From: Massilia mucilaginosa
GTDB lineage: Bacteria; Pseudomonadota; Gammaproteobacteria; Burkholderiales; Burkholderiaceae_D
Assembly: GCF_011682145.1 (NCBI RefSeq)
Contig: NZ_WHJH01000002.1
Span: forward strand, 124,001 to 188,000
Reading direction: 5' to 3'
Length of the DNA: 64,000 bases
Shown piece by piece: positions 17,102-24,913 of this stretch; positions within the stretch are counted from its first letter, which is position 1; every line of letters begins with the position of its first letter. The notes under the pieces were generated by a model. That model worked only from the letters and a program-made list of their open reading frames with translations. It made no database searches and was not told where the DNA came from. A program made the position numbers and the translations under genes.

Positions 17102-18327
17102 TGCAAACCAATCTCGCCGATTTCATCAAAGGCACGCCCGACGGCGACGAAGCCGAAGCGATCCTGCGCGCCTGCGTGCATTGCGGCTTCTGCACCGCCA
17201 CCTGTCCCACCTACCAGCTGCTGGGGGACGAACTCGATGGCCCGCGCGGACGCATCTACCTGATCAAGCAGGTGCTCGAAGGCGCGCCGGTCACCGTCAA
17301 GACCCAGACCCATCTGGACCGCTGCCTGACCTGCCGCAATTGCGAGACGACCTGTCCCTCGGGCGTGCGTTACGGACGGCTGGCCGATATCGGCCGCCGG
17401 GTGGTCGAAGAGCGCGTCCAGCGTCCGCTCGCCGAGCGCATCAAGCGCGCGGTGCTGAAAGAAGCGCTGCCGCGCACGTGGATTTTCAGGCCGGCGTTCA
17501 AGGCGGGCCAGTTGTTCCGGCCACTGCTCTCGCCGGCCTTGCAGGACAAGCTGCCCGCAACGCGCGGCGCTGGCCGCTGGCCGGCGCGCGAACACGCACG
17601 CAAGATGCTGGTGCTGCAAGGCTGCGTGCAAAGCACCATGGCGCCCGATATCAACGCGGCCACGGCACGCGTGCTCGATGCCTTCGGCGTGCAGTTGCTG
17701 GCCGCGCCCAAGGCCGGCTGCTGCGGCGCGCTGCGCTACCATCTGAACGACCAGGATGGCGGCCTCGATGACATGCGCCGCAATATCGACGCCTGGTGGC
17801 CGCTGGTCGAGCACGGACAGATCGAAGCGATCGTGATGACGGCGTCCGGCTGCGGGGTCACGGTGAAGGAATACGGGCACCTGCTGGCGCACGACAGCGC
17901 CTATGCCGCCAAGGCGGCGCGCATCGCGATGCTGACGCGCGACCTGAGCGAAATCATGCCGCAGTTCGAGGCCGAACTGGGAGCGAAGCTGAAAGGGAAA
18001 GTGGCGAAGCGGGTGGCGTTTCATCCGCCTTGCACCCTGCAGCACGGACAGCAGATCCGGGGCAAGGTGGAAGGGGTGTTGCGTGCCGCCGGCGTCGATG
18101 TGACCTTGTGCGCCGACAGCCATCTGTGCTGCGGTTCGGCCGGCACCTACTCGGTGCTGCAGCCGGCGCTGGCGACGGAACTACGGGACCGCAAGCTGGC
18201 CAGTTTGCTGGCCACCGATCCGGAAGTCATTGTGTCGGCCAATATCGGCTGCCAGACACATCTCCAGTCGGGTACGGAAACGCCGGTTGCGCACTGGATC
18301 GAGTTGATCGATCAGGCGCTGGCCTGA
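17101..18327 (+). CDS. glcF: Glycolate oxidase iron-sulfur subunit GlcF
   Basis: A 408-residue electron-transfer subunit. Two [4Fe-4S] clusters are bound by C25-x2-C28-x2-C31-x3-C35 and C76-x2-C79-x2-C82-x3-C86, each followed by Pro. Two CCG domains follow (AGCCGALRYH and HLCCGSAGTY), which typically ligate a further cluster. It relays electrons from the GlcD flavin to quinone at the cytoplasmic membrane. The length and motif order match known GlcF proteins. It is the last gene of the operon; a small convergent gene ends 14 bases downstream. Confidence 0.94.
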   Translation: MQTNLADFIKGTPDGDEAEAILRACVHCGFCTATCPTYQLLGDELDGPRGRIYLIKQVLEGAPVTVKTQTHLDRCLTCRNCETTCPSGVRYGRLADIGRRVVEERVQRPLAERIKRAVLKEALPRTWIFRPAFKAGQLFRPLLSPALQDKLPATRGAGRWPAREHARKMLVLQGCVQSTMAPDINAATARVLDAFGVQLLAAPKAGCCGALRYHLNDQDGGLDDMRRNIDAWWPLVEHGQIEAIVMTASGCGVTVKEYGHLLAHDSAYAAKAARIAMLTRDLSEIMPQFEAELGAKLKGKVAKRVAFHPPCTLQHGQQIRGKVEGVLRAAGVDVTLCADSHLCCGSAGTYSVLQPALATELRDRKLASLLATDPEVIVSANIGCQTHLQSGTETPVAHWIELIDQALA

Positions 18328-18341
18328 TTTTTACTTGATTC

Positions 18342-18548
18342 TTACGCGGCCAGGTTGGCTTTTTGCGCAGCGGTCAGACGCTTGCCGGTGACGACGATGG
18401 TGGTCATCTCGGTGTCGGCTTTGACCGCGGCAGCTGGTGCGGCCGATACTGCGCGGGCGCGCGGTGCTTCGGCCGAGGCCATGGCGGTGACAAAGGTCAG
18501 TGCAACTGCGGCGATGACGACGGCTTCCATGTTCTTCACGATGTTCAT
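18342..18548 (-). CDS. Small secreted peptide with TonB-plug-like end
   Basis: A 68-residue protein starting at an ATG with ribosome binding site AAGGAT. The N-terminal 25 residues form a hydrophobic signal (KNMEAVVIAAVALTFVTAMASA). The mature part is about 43 residues: an Ala/Pro-rich linker followed by MTTIVVTGKRLTAAQKA. The IVVTGKRLT piece resembles the segment that begins the plug of many TonB-dependent receptors (VVVTGKR). I know similar short proteins from related Massilia genomes, but no function. The surroundings are AT-rich compared with the glc operon. Confidence 0.6.
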   Translation of the reverse strand: MNIVKNMEAVVIAAVALTFVTAMASAEAPRARAVSAAPAAAVKADTEMTTIVVTGKRLTAAQKANLAA

Positions 18549-18736
18549 ATCGATCCTTTTTCGTTGTGTTTTGATTTGGTATGCAGGCATTATGCGGCAT
18601 TGCAACATATAACTCCAATTTCAAATTCGAATGGATATCATTCACAACGTGAATCACGTAAGCACATTATTTGATGATCGATATCTGTTTTCTGAATGTC
18701 GATCGGGATGGGTGCAAGGTGACAGGAGCCATTCAA

Positions 18737-19708
18737 TCAAGACCTTGTCGGTTGATTGGCGGTGCGCATGAAATCGACGAACGCACGCAGCTTTCCGGGC
18801 ATGTGCTCGCGATGCGGATAGTAGAGATGAAAAGCGTCGTCGAGTGCCCAGTGCTGCTTCAGTATCTGCCTCAGGACGCCGTCCGACAGCTCTTGTTTCG
18901 CAAACTCTTCCAGGATGAAAGCGATGCCGTGGCCTCGTATTGCCGCCTCCATCACGGAGCGCATTTCGTCAAAAATGAAGCGTCCTTGCACATCGATGTG
19001 AACCTTCTGACCGCGATCTTCGAACTTCCAGTCATACAATCTGCCCCCGACAGAAAAGCGCTGGCGTATGCAGTTGTGCTGGAGCAGTTCAGCCATCGTT
19101 TGTGGTTCGCTGCGCTCGCGGAAGTAATCCGGCGCTGCCACCACAATTCTCTTTTGTACTGCTCCCAGCTGTACGGAAATCATGTCATTTTGCAGTTTCC
19201 TCCCCATGCGGATGCCGATATCGAAACCGGCGCTGACGATATCGCTCAGTTGATTGTCGAGTGAAATCTCGACATTAATCAGCGGGAATTGTTCCAGGAA
19301 CGACGCGATGTGCGGCTCGATCAGGATATGGTAGGCAACGTAGGATGAACTGACGCGCAACATGCCCGACGGTTGATCAGTCGCGAGCAACGCTTGCGAC
19401 AAGGAGTTTCTGATCAAGGCAAGCGCGGGCCCCAATGCCGCGTTCAATGACGCGCCAGCCTCGGTCAGACTGACACTGCGTGTGGTGCGATTGAACAGCC
19501 GCACATTCAATTGTGCTTCCACGTTTTTGATCGTGCGCGATACCGCAGTCGGCGTGACGCCTATTTCTGCGGCGGCGCGAGCGAAGTTCAAATGCCTGGC
19601 GGCAGCCTCAAACGTCAGCAGGCCTGGCAGATGCAGCGGCGGCGTAGAGAGTGCGCTTTCAACACAGTCCACGCTGCCTGAAGGCTCGATTATGACCTTT
19701 TTGTTCAT
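18737..19708 (-). CDS. LysR family transcriptional regulator
   Basis: A 323-residue regulator. The N-terminal winged helix-turn-helix lies at about residues 27-85 (LTFEAAARHLNFARAAAEIG, then AVSRTIKNVEAQL and LFNRTTRSVSLTEAG). A periplasmic-binding-like sensor domain follows. The ATG at 19708 gives about 25 residues before the helix-turn-helix, slightly longer than usual; a further upstream Met is also possible. It is divergent from the old-yellow-enzyme gene, the classic arrangement for LysR control of a target. The inducer is unknown. Confidence 0.88.
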   Translation of the reverse strand: MNKKVIIEPSGSVDCVESALSTPPLHLPGLLTFEAAARHLNFARAAAEIGVTPTAVSRTIKNVEAQLNVRLFNRTTRSVSLTEAGASLNAALGPALALIRNSLSQALLATDQPSGMLRVSSSYVAYHILIEPHIASFLEQFPLINVEISLDNQLSDIVSAGFDIGIRMGRKLQNDMISVQLGAVQKRIVVAAPDYFRERSEPQTMAELLQHNCIRQRFSVGGRLYDWKFEDRGQKVHIDVQGRFIFDEMRSVMEAAIRGHGIAFILEEFAKQELSDGVLRQILKQHWALDDAFHLYYPHREHMPGKLRAFVDFMRTANQPTRS

Positions 19709-19713
19709 ACTGT

Positions 19714-19728
19714 ATCTCGATCTATGAT
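19714..19728. promoter_or_regulatory. Possible LysR box ATC-N9-GAT
   Basis: ATC at 19714-19716 and GAT at 19726-19728 are separated by nine bases, matching the ATC-N9-GAT form of a LysR recognition site. It lies six bases from the regulator start and 87 bases before the divergent oxidoreductase start, in a short AT-rich gap. Such a motif occurs by chance fairly often. Confidence 0.3.
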
Positions 19729-19814
19729 TATTCACGTCATTATCCCCGATCTGCATACTGATCACATCAAGCAAATCAATCCGGCGACGCAAGCCATCTT
19801 TCGAGAAAAGAACC

Positions 19815-20984
19815 ATGAGCAAAATCTTTGAACCCCTGACATTGCGCGGTGTCACCCTGCGCAACCGCTATGTCCTCAGCCCGATGTGCCAGTACACGGC
19901 GAAAGATGGTTACGTCGGCGATTACCACACCATCCACTACGGACGTTTCGCTCTTGGCGGATTCGGCCTGCTGATGGTCGAAGCGACCGCCGTGTCGCCT
20001 GAAGGACGGATCACACATGGCGACCTGGGCCTGTGGGATGACGCCCATATACTGGGCCTCGCGCGCATCGCCGCGTTTGCCAGGGCCTATGGTGCGACAC
20101 CTGGCATCCAGATTGGCCATGCAGGTCCAAAAGCGAGCATCCAGAGAGCGTTTGAAGGTAACGGCCCACTGAACGAGGTTGACGCTGCACGCGGTGAACA
20201 CGCCTGGCCAGTGGTGTCGCCGAGCGCGCGCCCGGTCACCGACGGTTGGCTGGTGCCCACCGCCCTCGATGCAAACGGTATCGCCAAGGTCCGTGCGGAC
20301 TTTGTCGCTTCGGCACGGCGCGCCTTGCAGGCAGGCTTCGATGTGCTCGAGCTGCACTACGCGCACGGCTTCCTGCTCAACGCTTTCCTGTCACCGCTGA
20401 CCAACGACCGCAGCGATGAATACGGCGGCAGCTTCGAGAACCGCATCCGGCTGCCACTGCAGATCGCGCGCGAGGTGCGTGAGGTCTGGCCGCAGGACAA
20501 GCCACTGTTCGTGCGCTTGTCGGCGGTCGATGGCAGCGGCAGCGGCTGGACCATCGCCGACAGCGTCGCTTTCGCCGAGGCCTTGAAGGCGGTTGGCGTC
20601 GATGTCATCGATTGCTCGTCCGGTGGCTTCGGCGTCTACGACTACCCCAACGGCTATGGCTTCCAGGTGCCGTTCGCTGCGCAGATTCGGCGCGAAGCAA
20701 ACGTCGGCACCATGGCTGTGGGCATCATCGTCGATCCGTGGCAGGCCGAATCCGTCATCGCCTCGGGCCAGGCCGACCTGGTCGCGCTTGGGCATGCGGC
20801 GCTGCGCGACCCACACTTTCCCTTGCATGCACAGCAGACGCTGGGGGCGGTCAGCCCGGACGTGCCATATGCCAACTGGAATGTGCAGGCCGGCTGGTGG
20901 CTCGACCAGCGCGCAAGCAAGCTGGTCCAGTTGGGACCATGGGCACCGATGGAGGACACGTCTGCGAATGCCCACAAGGATTGA
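19815..20984 (+). CDS. NADH:flavin oxidoreductase, old yellow enzyme family (YqjM-like)
   Basis: A 389-residue FMN-dependent TIM-barrel ene-reductase. The N-terminal SPMCQYTAKDG holds the Cys and Tyr that define the YqjM or thermophilic-like class of old yellow enzymes. HYAHGFLLNAFLSPLTNDRSDEYGGS is the family catalytic and FMN region (given here as one approximate stretch), and GHAALRDPHFP near the C-terminus contacts the FMN phosphate. It reduces activated C=C bonds of enones using NAD(P)H. Its divergent LysR neighbour probably senses an electrophile or its product. A rho-independent terminator follows immediately. Confidence 0.92.
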   Translation: MSKIFEPLTLRGVTLRNRYVLSPMCQYTAKDGYVGDYHTIHYGRFALGGFGLLMVEATAVSPEGRITHGDLGLWDDAHILGLARIAAFARAYGATPGIQIGHAGPKASIQRAFEGNGPLNEVDAARGEHAWPVVSPSARPVTDGWLVPTALDANGIAKVRADFVASARRALQAGFDVLELHYAHGFLLNAFLSPLTNDRSDEYGGSFENRIRLPLQIAREVREVWPQDKPLFVRLSAVDGSGSGWTIADSVAFAEALKAVGVDVIDCSSGGFGVYDYPNGYGFQVPFAAQIRREANVGTMAVGIIVDPWQAESVIASGQADLVALGHAALRDPHFPLHAQQTLGAVSPDVPYANWNVQAGWWLDQRASKLVQLGPWAPMEDTSANAHKD

Positions 20985-20992
20985 ACGCCATG

Positions 20993-21014
20993 CCGGCCAA
21001 GGCGGCCGGTTTTT
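20993..21014 (+). terminator. Rho-independent terminator after the old-yellow-enzyme gene
   Basis: CCGGCC (20993-20998) and GGCCGG (21004-21009) form a stem with a 5-base loop and are followed by five T. It lies 8 bases after the oxidoreductase stop. Confidence 0.75.
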
Positions 21015-21056
21015 ACCATGACTCGCATGATTGCATTAACAACCCGGAGTGAAAAC

Positions 21057-21440
21057 ATGAACAAACCTACCTACGTGCAAGATTATCAAGCCATCGTCGA
21101 CGTGCTGAACAAGTACAACGAAGGCTGCAAACAGGCAAAGAGCAGCATCATGAAGCCAGCGTTCAGCGAGCAGGCAACGATGTTTAGCGTCGATGGCGAC
21201 GGCAAGCTGACCGGCGGCCCGATCCAGGGCCTGTTCGACGGCATCGACAACGCGTTCCGCCCGTCTCCGCAAGCCCAGGGAGGGATCGTCAACGTCGACA
21301 TCGTGGGCACTGCCGCCAGTGCGCGCATCGACACCAACGATGTCTCGGGCTTCTGCTTCACCGACTTCTTCAACCTGCTGAAGGTCGAGGGCAAGTGGAC
21401 GGTAGTGAGCAAGATCTTCCACACCCACGTCGCGCCCTGA
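21057..21440 (+). CDS. NTF2-like (putative lumazine-binding) protein, cytoplasmic copy
   Basis: A 127-residue protein of the NTF2-like superfamily that resembles the putative lumazine-binding group. It has an N-terminal helix DYQAIVDVLNKYNEGCKQAK, then SSIMKPAFSEQATMFSVD.DGKLTGGPIQGLF, and ends in the beta-strand stretch FNLLKVEGKWTVVSKIFHTH. Members are small alpha/beta cones that bind small ligands or act as isomerases; the role here is unknown. There is no signal peptide. It is about 75 percent identical by eye to the next gene, which does carry one. The start at MNKPTYV has ribosome binding site GGAG. Confidence 0.8.
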   Translation: MNKPTYVQDYQAIVDVLNKYNEGCKQAKSSIMKPAFSEQATMFSVDGDGKLTGGPIQGLFDGIDNAFRPSPQAQGGIVNVDIVGTAASARIDTNDVSGFCFTDFFNLLKVEGKWTVVSKIFHTHVAP

Positions 21441-21549
21441 AGCTCCGGTCCGCATCGTCCCGTCCGCATGGAACACGGGCGGCAGATCGGGCTTCGCGCC
21501 AGGTCTGCCGCCGCCATCGGCCATTGCAAGCCCTATCGAAAGTGACTCA

Positions 21550-22050
21550 ATGAAAATGACCTTCTTCAAAACCTTGTTGTTGGTGGCAGTGATGTCTGGC
21601 TTGGGCACGGCTGCTCAAGCCGCAGACCGGCAGGGCGGTCAACAGGCTGCCGCTGGCAAGAGCGTCAGCAAACCTACATATGTGAAAGATTATCAGGCCA
21701 TCGCCCAGGTACTGAACCTGTATATCGACGGCTGCAAACAGGTCAGGAGCAGCATCATGAAGCCAGCCTTCAGTGAAAGAGCGACTATCTTCAGTGTCGA
21801 TGCCAGGGGCAAGCTGACTGGCGGTCCGATTCAGGAGCTGTTCGACGCTATCGACAAACCGCCATTTCGCCCATCACCCGAAGCGCAGAGTGCGATCGTC
21901 AACGTCGACATTGTGGGCACCGCCGCCAGTGCGCGTATCGACTCGAGCGACGTTTCGGGCTTCTTCTTCAGCGACTTCTTCAACCTGCTGAAGGTCGACG
22001 GCAAGTGGACGATCGTGAGCAAGATCTACCACACCCACATCGCCCCCTGA
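21550..22050 (+). CDS. NTF2-like (putative lumazine-binding) protein, exported copy
   Basis: A 166-residue paralogue of the preceding gene, with an added N-terminal signal peptide (MKMTFFKTLLLVAVMSGLGT, then AAQA cleaved near residue 24) and a short Gln/Gly/Ala linker. From SKPTYVKDYQAI onward it is collinear with the cytoplasmic copy, including GGPIQELFDAID and FNLLKVDGKWTIVSKIYHTHIAP. It should act in the periplasm. The pair is a tandem duplication in which one copy has gained or lost a secretion signal. The separate 109-base gap allows, but does not require, its own promoter. Confidence 0.8.
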   Translation: MKMTFFKTLLLVAVMSGLGTAAQAADRQGGQQAAAGKSVSKPTYVKDYQAIAQVLNLYIDGCKQVRSSIMKPAFSERATIFSVDARGKLTGGPIQELFDAIDKPPFRPSPEAQSAIVNVDIVGTAASARIDSSDVSGFFFSDFFNLLKVDGKWTIVSKIYHTHIAP

Positions 22051-22119
22051 TCTCGACGCACAAGCAGTTGATGACGGCATGCGTTGCGCTGTCTTGCCAA
22101 CACGGCGTGGCAAGCCGCG

Positions 22120-22190
22120 CTATTTCGCCAGCAGCTTCTCGATATCGCCCGCCAGCTCTTCGGGCTTGGTCGCCGACGCGTGGCGCTTGA
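22120..22190 (-). pseudogene. Relic of a second glutathione peroxidase gene (3' end only)
   Basis: These 71 bases are about 86 percent identical to the 3' end of the intact peroxidase gene at 23280-23350. On the minus strand they read KRHASATKPEELAGDIEKLLAK and a TAG stop, against KRYAPATKPEELVADIERLLAK in the intact protein. Several differences are silent or conservative, so the piece evolved as coding sequence before it was truncated. No further upstream homology is visible beyond about 22190. It and the intact gene bracket the NYN-domain gene. Confidence 0.75.
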
Positions 22191-22272
22191 CCTTACCTTA
22201 GCGGTGCGCTACGATTAGCAGTAACAACTAATCCGTAACTCTGGTGTGGCTTGACCATCTGGAGCGCGGGGG

Positions 22273-22298
22273 AAAAAGCCGGCGCAAGCCGGTTTTTT
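22273..22298 (+). terminator. Rho-independent terminator upstream of the NYN gene
   Basis: CCGGC (22279-22283) pairs with GCCGG (22288-22292) across a GCAA loop. The stem continues through a G-T pair and five A-T pairs into a T6 run. It ends 20 bases before the NYN start and could end transcription coming from the NTF2-like genes. In the opposite direction the A run also makes it a possible weak terminator. Confidence 0.7.
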
Positions 22299-22318
22299 CG
22301 TTTCCAGGGGGGGCGCAA

Positions 22319-23224
22319 ATGAATGGGGCGTCGGCACTCCGTACACGTGTGTATATCGATGGCTACAACCTGTACTTTGGTTGCCTGAAAGGCACGAGAT
22401 ACAAGTGGCTAGATCCGCTCAACCTGTTCAAGCAGCACATTATTCCGTCCAGCATGCCGCCCGGCTTGACCTCGGTTCTATTACCTCTTTCCATCAAGTA
22501 TTTCACGGCCAGGATCGTCGAGAGCGCCGCTAAAGCCGTCGATTCAGTTTCTTGCCAAGCGCGATACCACACAGCGTTACGTAAGTTGTACCCTGGCCAG
22601 ATTGAACTCATCGAAGGGTATTATTCCGTCACAAAACAACATGCGCGCATTGTAGGCGGCGGCAAATGGCCACGCGATTGCGAGGAAATCCTGGTTTGGA
22701 AGTTGGAAGAGAAACAATCGGACGTTAACCTGGCACTGCAAACCTATCACGACGCCGTCAGTGGTGACGTCGACCAAGTGATCATCGTCACCAACGACAC
22801 CGATATCGCGCCAGCGCTCAATTTGATACGGGCACATACAGACGTCATCATCGGCCTGGTCATCCCAACCCGACCAAGCATGCGTAAGGCGAATACGGAA
22901 TTGGCCGATCAGGCCCATTGGGTGCGTAACCAGATCGCGGAATATGAGCTTGCAAATTCCCAACTGCCGCGTGTTATCCCTGGCAGAAAACCAACCCTCA
23001 AACCACTTTCCTGGTATGCGCGGCCGGATCTGCTCGAAAAGGTCCTTGACGCGGCTGTCCCAATCCTCGGTACGTCTGGCAAGGCATTCAAATGGATGGA
23101 AGACGACAATCCCTACCTGGACGGTCAGGCTCCGGTGAACCTGATCGACACCGATGAAGGAGCGGCGAAAGTGTTGGCTTACATAGCGAAGTATGTTGCT
23201 GATCGGGGTGAGACTAACAATTAG
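22319..23224 (+). CDS. NYN domain protein (PIN-like ribonuclease fold)
   Basis: A 301-residue protein. Its N-terminal domain (about 8-200) matches the NYN family: RVYIDGYNLYFG with Asp14 at the metal site, EEKQSDVNLAL with Asp135, and IIVTNDTDIAPAL with Asp160 and Asp162. These acids form the PIN-like metal-dependent nuclease centre, and all are present. NYN proteins are thought to cleave RNA. The C-terminal 100 residues (RPDLLEKVLDAAVPILG and onward) are not recognised. The ATG has ribosome binding site AGGGGGG. Base composition is visibly less GC-rich than its neighbours. It is bracketed by two glutathione peroxidase 3' ends, suggesting acquisition. A defence or RNA-decay role is only inference. 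Confidence 0.82.
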   Translation: MNGASALRTRVYIDGYNLYFGCLKGTRYKWLDPLNLFKQHIIPSSMPPGLTSVLLPLSIKYFTARIVESAAKAVDSVSCQARYHTALRKLYPGQIELIEGYYSVTKQHARIVGGGKWPRDCEEILVWKLEEKQSDVNLALQTYHDAVSGDVDQVIIVTNDTDIAPALNLIRAHTDVIIGLVIPTRPSMRKANTELADQAHWVRNQIAEYELANSQLPRVIPGRKPTLKPLSWYARPDLLEKVLDAAVPILGTSGKAFKWMEDDNPYLDGQAPVNLIDTDEGAAKVLAYIAKYVADRGETNN

Positions 23225-23279
23225 TGCTCGTGATCGACCTTCCGATCTGCCCGTTTGCGTGCTTGGATCAGAAGTTCGG

Positions 23280-23765
23280 CTACTTTGCCAGCAGCCTCTC
23301 GATATCGGCCACCAGTTCTTCCGGCTTGGTCGCCGGCGCGTAGCGCTTGTAGACGCTGCCATCCTTCCCGATCAGGAACTTGGTGAAGTTCCATTTGATG
23401 CGCTCGGTGCCCAGCAATCCGGGCGCCGCTTTCTTCAGGTGCTGGAACAGCGGATGCGCGTTCTCGCCATTCACGTCAACCTTCGCAAACAGCGCAAACG
23501 TGACCCCGAAGTTCTTCTCGCAGAAGGCGCCGATCTCGCTTTCGCTGCCCGGCTCCTGTCCGCCGAACTGATTGCACGGAAAGCCCAGCACCGCCACGCC
23601 CTTGTCGCGGAACTGCTGGTAGACCACTTCCAGGCCCTTGTACTGCTTGGTGAAGCCGCATTCGCTGGCCGTGTTCACAACCAGCACCACCTGGCCCTTG
23701 TACCTGGCCAGGTCCACCGGGGTGCCCGAGAGATCGGCAGCCTTGAAATCGAGCGCCCCCGTCAC
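23280..23765 (-). CDS. Glutathione peroxidase family protein
   Basis: A 161-residue thioredoxin-fold peroxidase. The peroxidatic Cys36 is in NTASECGFTKQY; the conserved Gln and Trp are in FPCNQFGGQEPG and KWNFTKFLIGKDG. A cysteine replaces selenocysteine, and the additional Cys in FPCNQ and Cys in GAFCEKN suggest a thioredoxin-dependent mechanism as in many bacterial members. It reduces hydrogen peroxide and organic hydroperoxides. It starts with GTG overlapping the pilU stop (GTGA), so it is probably translated from the pilTU transcript. A relic of a second copy of its 3' end lies at 22120-22190. Confidence 0.92.
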   Translation of the reverse strand: MTGALDFKAADLSGTPVDLARYKGQVVLVVNTASECGFTKQYKGLEVVYQQFRDKGVAVLGFPCNQFGGQEPGSESEIGAFCEKNFGVTFALFAKVDVNGENAHPLFQHLKKAAPGLLGTERIKWNFTKFLIGKDGSVYKRYAPATKPEELVADIERLLAK

Positions 23766-24898
23766 ACGATGCCCAGGTGCTCGGTACCGGCCGACAGATC
23801 GCGGTTCTTCGCTTCCTTGCCGTTCAACTTGATGTTCAGGCGCAGGTCATTGACCGAGTCGGCGTTGCGCAGCGCGTCTTCGTAGGTGATCTTGTCGGCT
23901 TCGTGCAGGTCGAACAGCGCCTGGTCGAAGGTCTGCATGCCCAGTTCGCGCGACTTCTTCATGATCTCCTTGATCTCGTGCACATCGCCCTTGAAAATCA
24001 GGTCCGAAATGAGCGGGGAGTTGAGCATGATCTCGATCGCCACGCAGCGGCCCTTGGCTTCCTTCATCGGAATCAGGCGCTGCGATACCATGCCCTTCAA
24101 GTTCAGCGACAAGTCCATCAGCAGCTGCTGGCGGCGCTCTTCGGGGAAGAAGTTGATGATGCGGTCGAGCGCCTGGTTGGCGCTGTTGGCGTGCAGGGTG
24201 GCCATGCACAGGTGACCGGTTTCGGCGAAGGCGATCGCGTGTTCCATCGTTTCGCGGTCGCGGATCTCGCCGATCTGGATCACGTCCGGCGCCTGGCGCA
24301 GCGAGTTTTTCAGCGCGATTTCGAACGAGTCGGTGTCGACTCCCACTTCGCGCTGCGTGATCACGCAGTTCTTGTGCGGGTGGACGTATTCGACCGGGTC
24401 TTCGATCGTGATGATATGCCCGTAGCTGTTTTCGTTGCGGTGCCCGACCATCGCGGCCATGGTCGTCGATTTACCCGAACCGGTCGCGCCGACCATGATC
24501 ACCAGGCCACGCTTGGTCATCACGATGTCTTTCAGGACCTCGGGCAGGCCCAGGTCTTCCAGGCGCGGAATGGCGGTGGTGATGGTGCGCAGGACCATGC
24601 CCACGGAACTCATCTGGATGAAGGTCGACACGCGGAAGCGTCCCAGGTCGCCCGGGCTGATCGCGAAGTTCGCTTCCTTGGTCAGCTCGAAGCCGGCGGT
24701 CTGCTTGTCGCTCATGATCGAGCGCGCCAGGTCGGCGGTGTGGGCCGGCGTGAGCGGCTGCGACGACACCGGGGTGATCTTGCCGTCGATCTTGATCGCC
24801 GGCGGAAAACCGGCTGTGATGAACAAGTCCGAGCCGTTCTTGCTGGTCATCAGACGCAGCAGATCGAACATGAATTTTGAGGCCTGGTCGCGTTCCAT
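23762..24898 (-). CDS. pilU: Type IV pilus retraction ATPase PilU
   Basis: A 378-residue hexameric AAA-type ATPase. Walker A is GATGSGKST, the Asp-box region is IITIEDPVEYVH, Walker B is IQIGEIRD, and the His-box region is GHLCMATLHANSANQALDRI. The N-terminal PAS-like domain begins with the FMFDLLRLM stretch. PilU assists PilT in disassembling the pilus fibre at the inner membrane under load. It is separated from pilT by 15 bp, and the glutathione peroxidase gene overlaps its stop. A second PilU-like gene is at 30781-31953. Confidence 0.93.
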   Translation of the reverse strand: MERDQASKFMFDLLRLMTSKNGSDLFITAGFPPAIKIDGKITPVSSQPLTPAHTADLARSIMSDKQTAGFELTKEANFAISPGDLGRFRVSTFIQMSSVGMVLRTITTAIPRLEDLGLPEVLKDIVMTKRGLVIMVGATGSGKSTTMAAMVGHRNENSYGHIITIEDPVEYVHPHKNCVITQREVGVDTDSFEIALKNSLRQAPDVIQIGEIRDRETMEHAIAFAETGHLCMATLHANSANQALDRIINFFPEERRQQLLMDLSLNLKGMVSQRLIPMKEAKGRCVAIEIMLNSPLISDLIFKGDVHEIKEIMKKSRELGMQTFDQALFDLHEADKITYEDALRNADSVNDLRLNIKLNGKEAKNRDLSAGTEHLGIV

Positions 24899-24913
24899 TA
24901 AATATCCTAAAAA

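Noticed and set aside
22201-22272. Possible tRNA or attachment site before the terminator at 22273
   Set aside because: No cloverleaf with acceptor, anticodon and T-arm could be drawn; no integrase gene is present.
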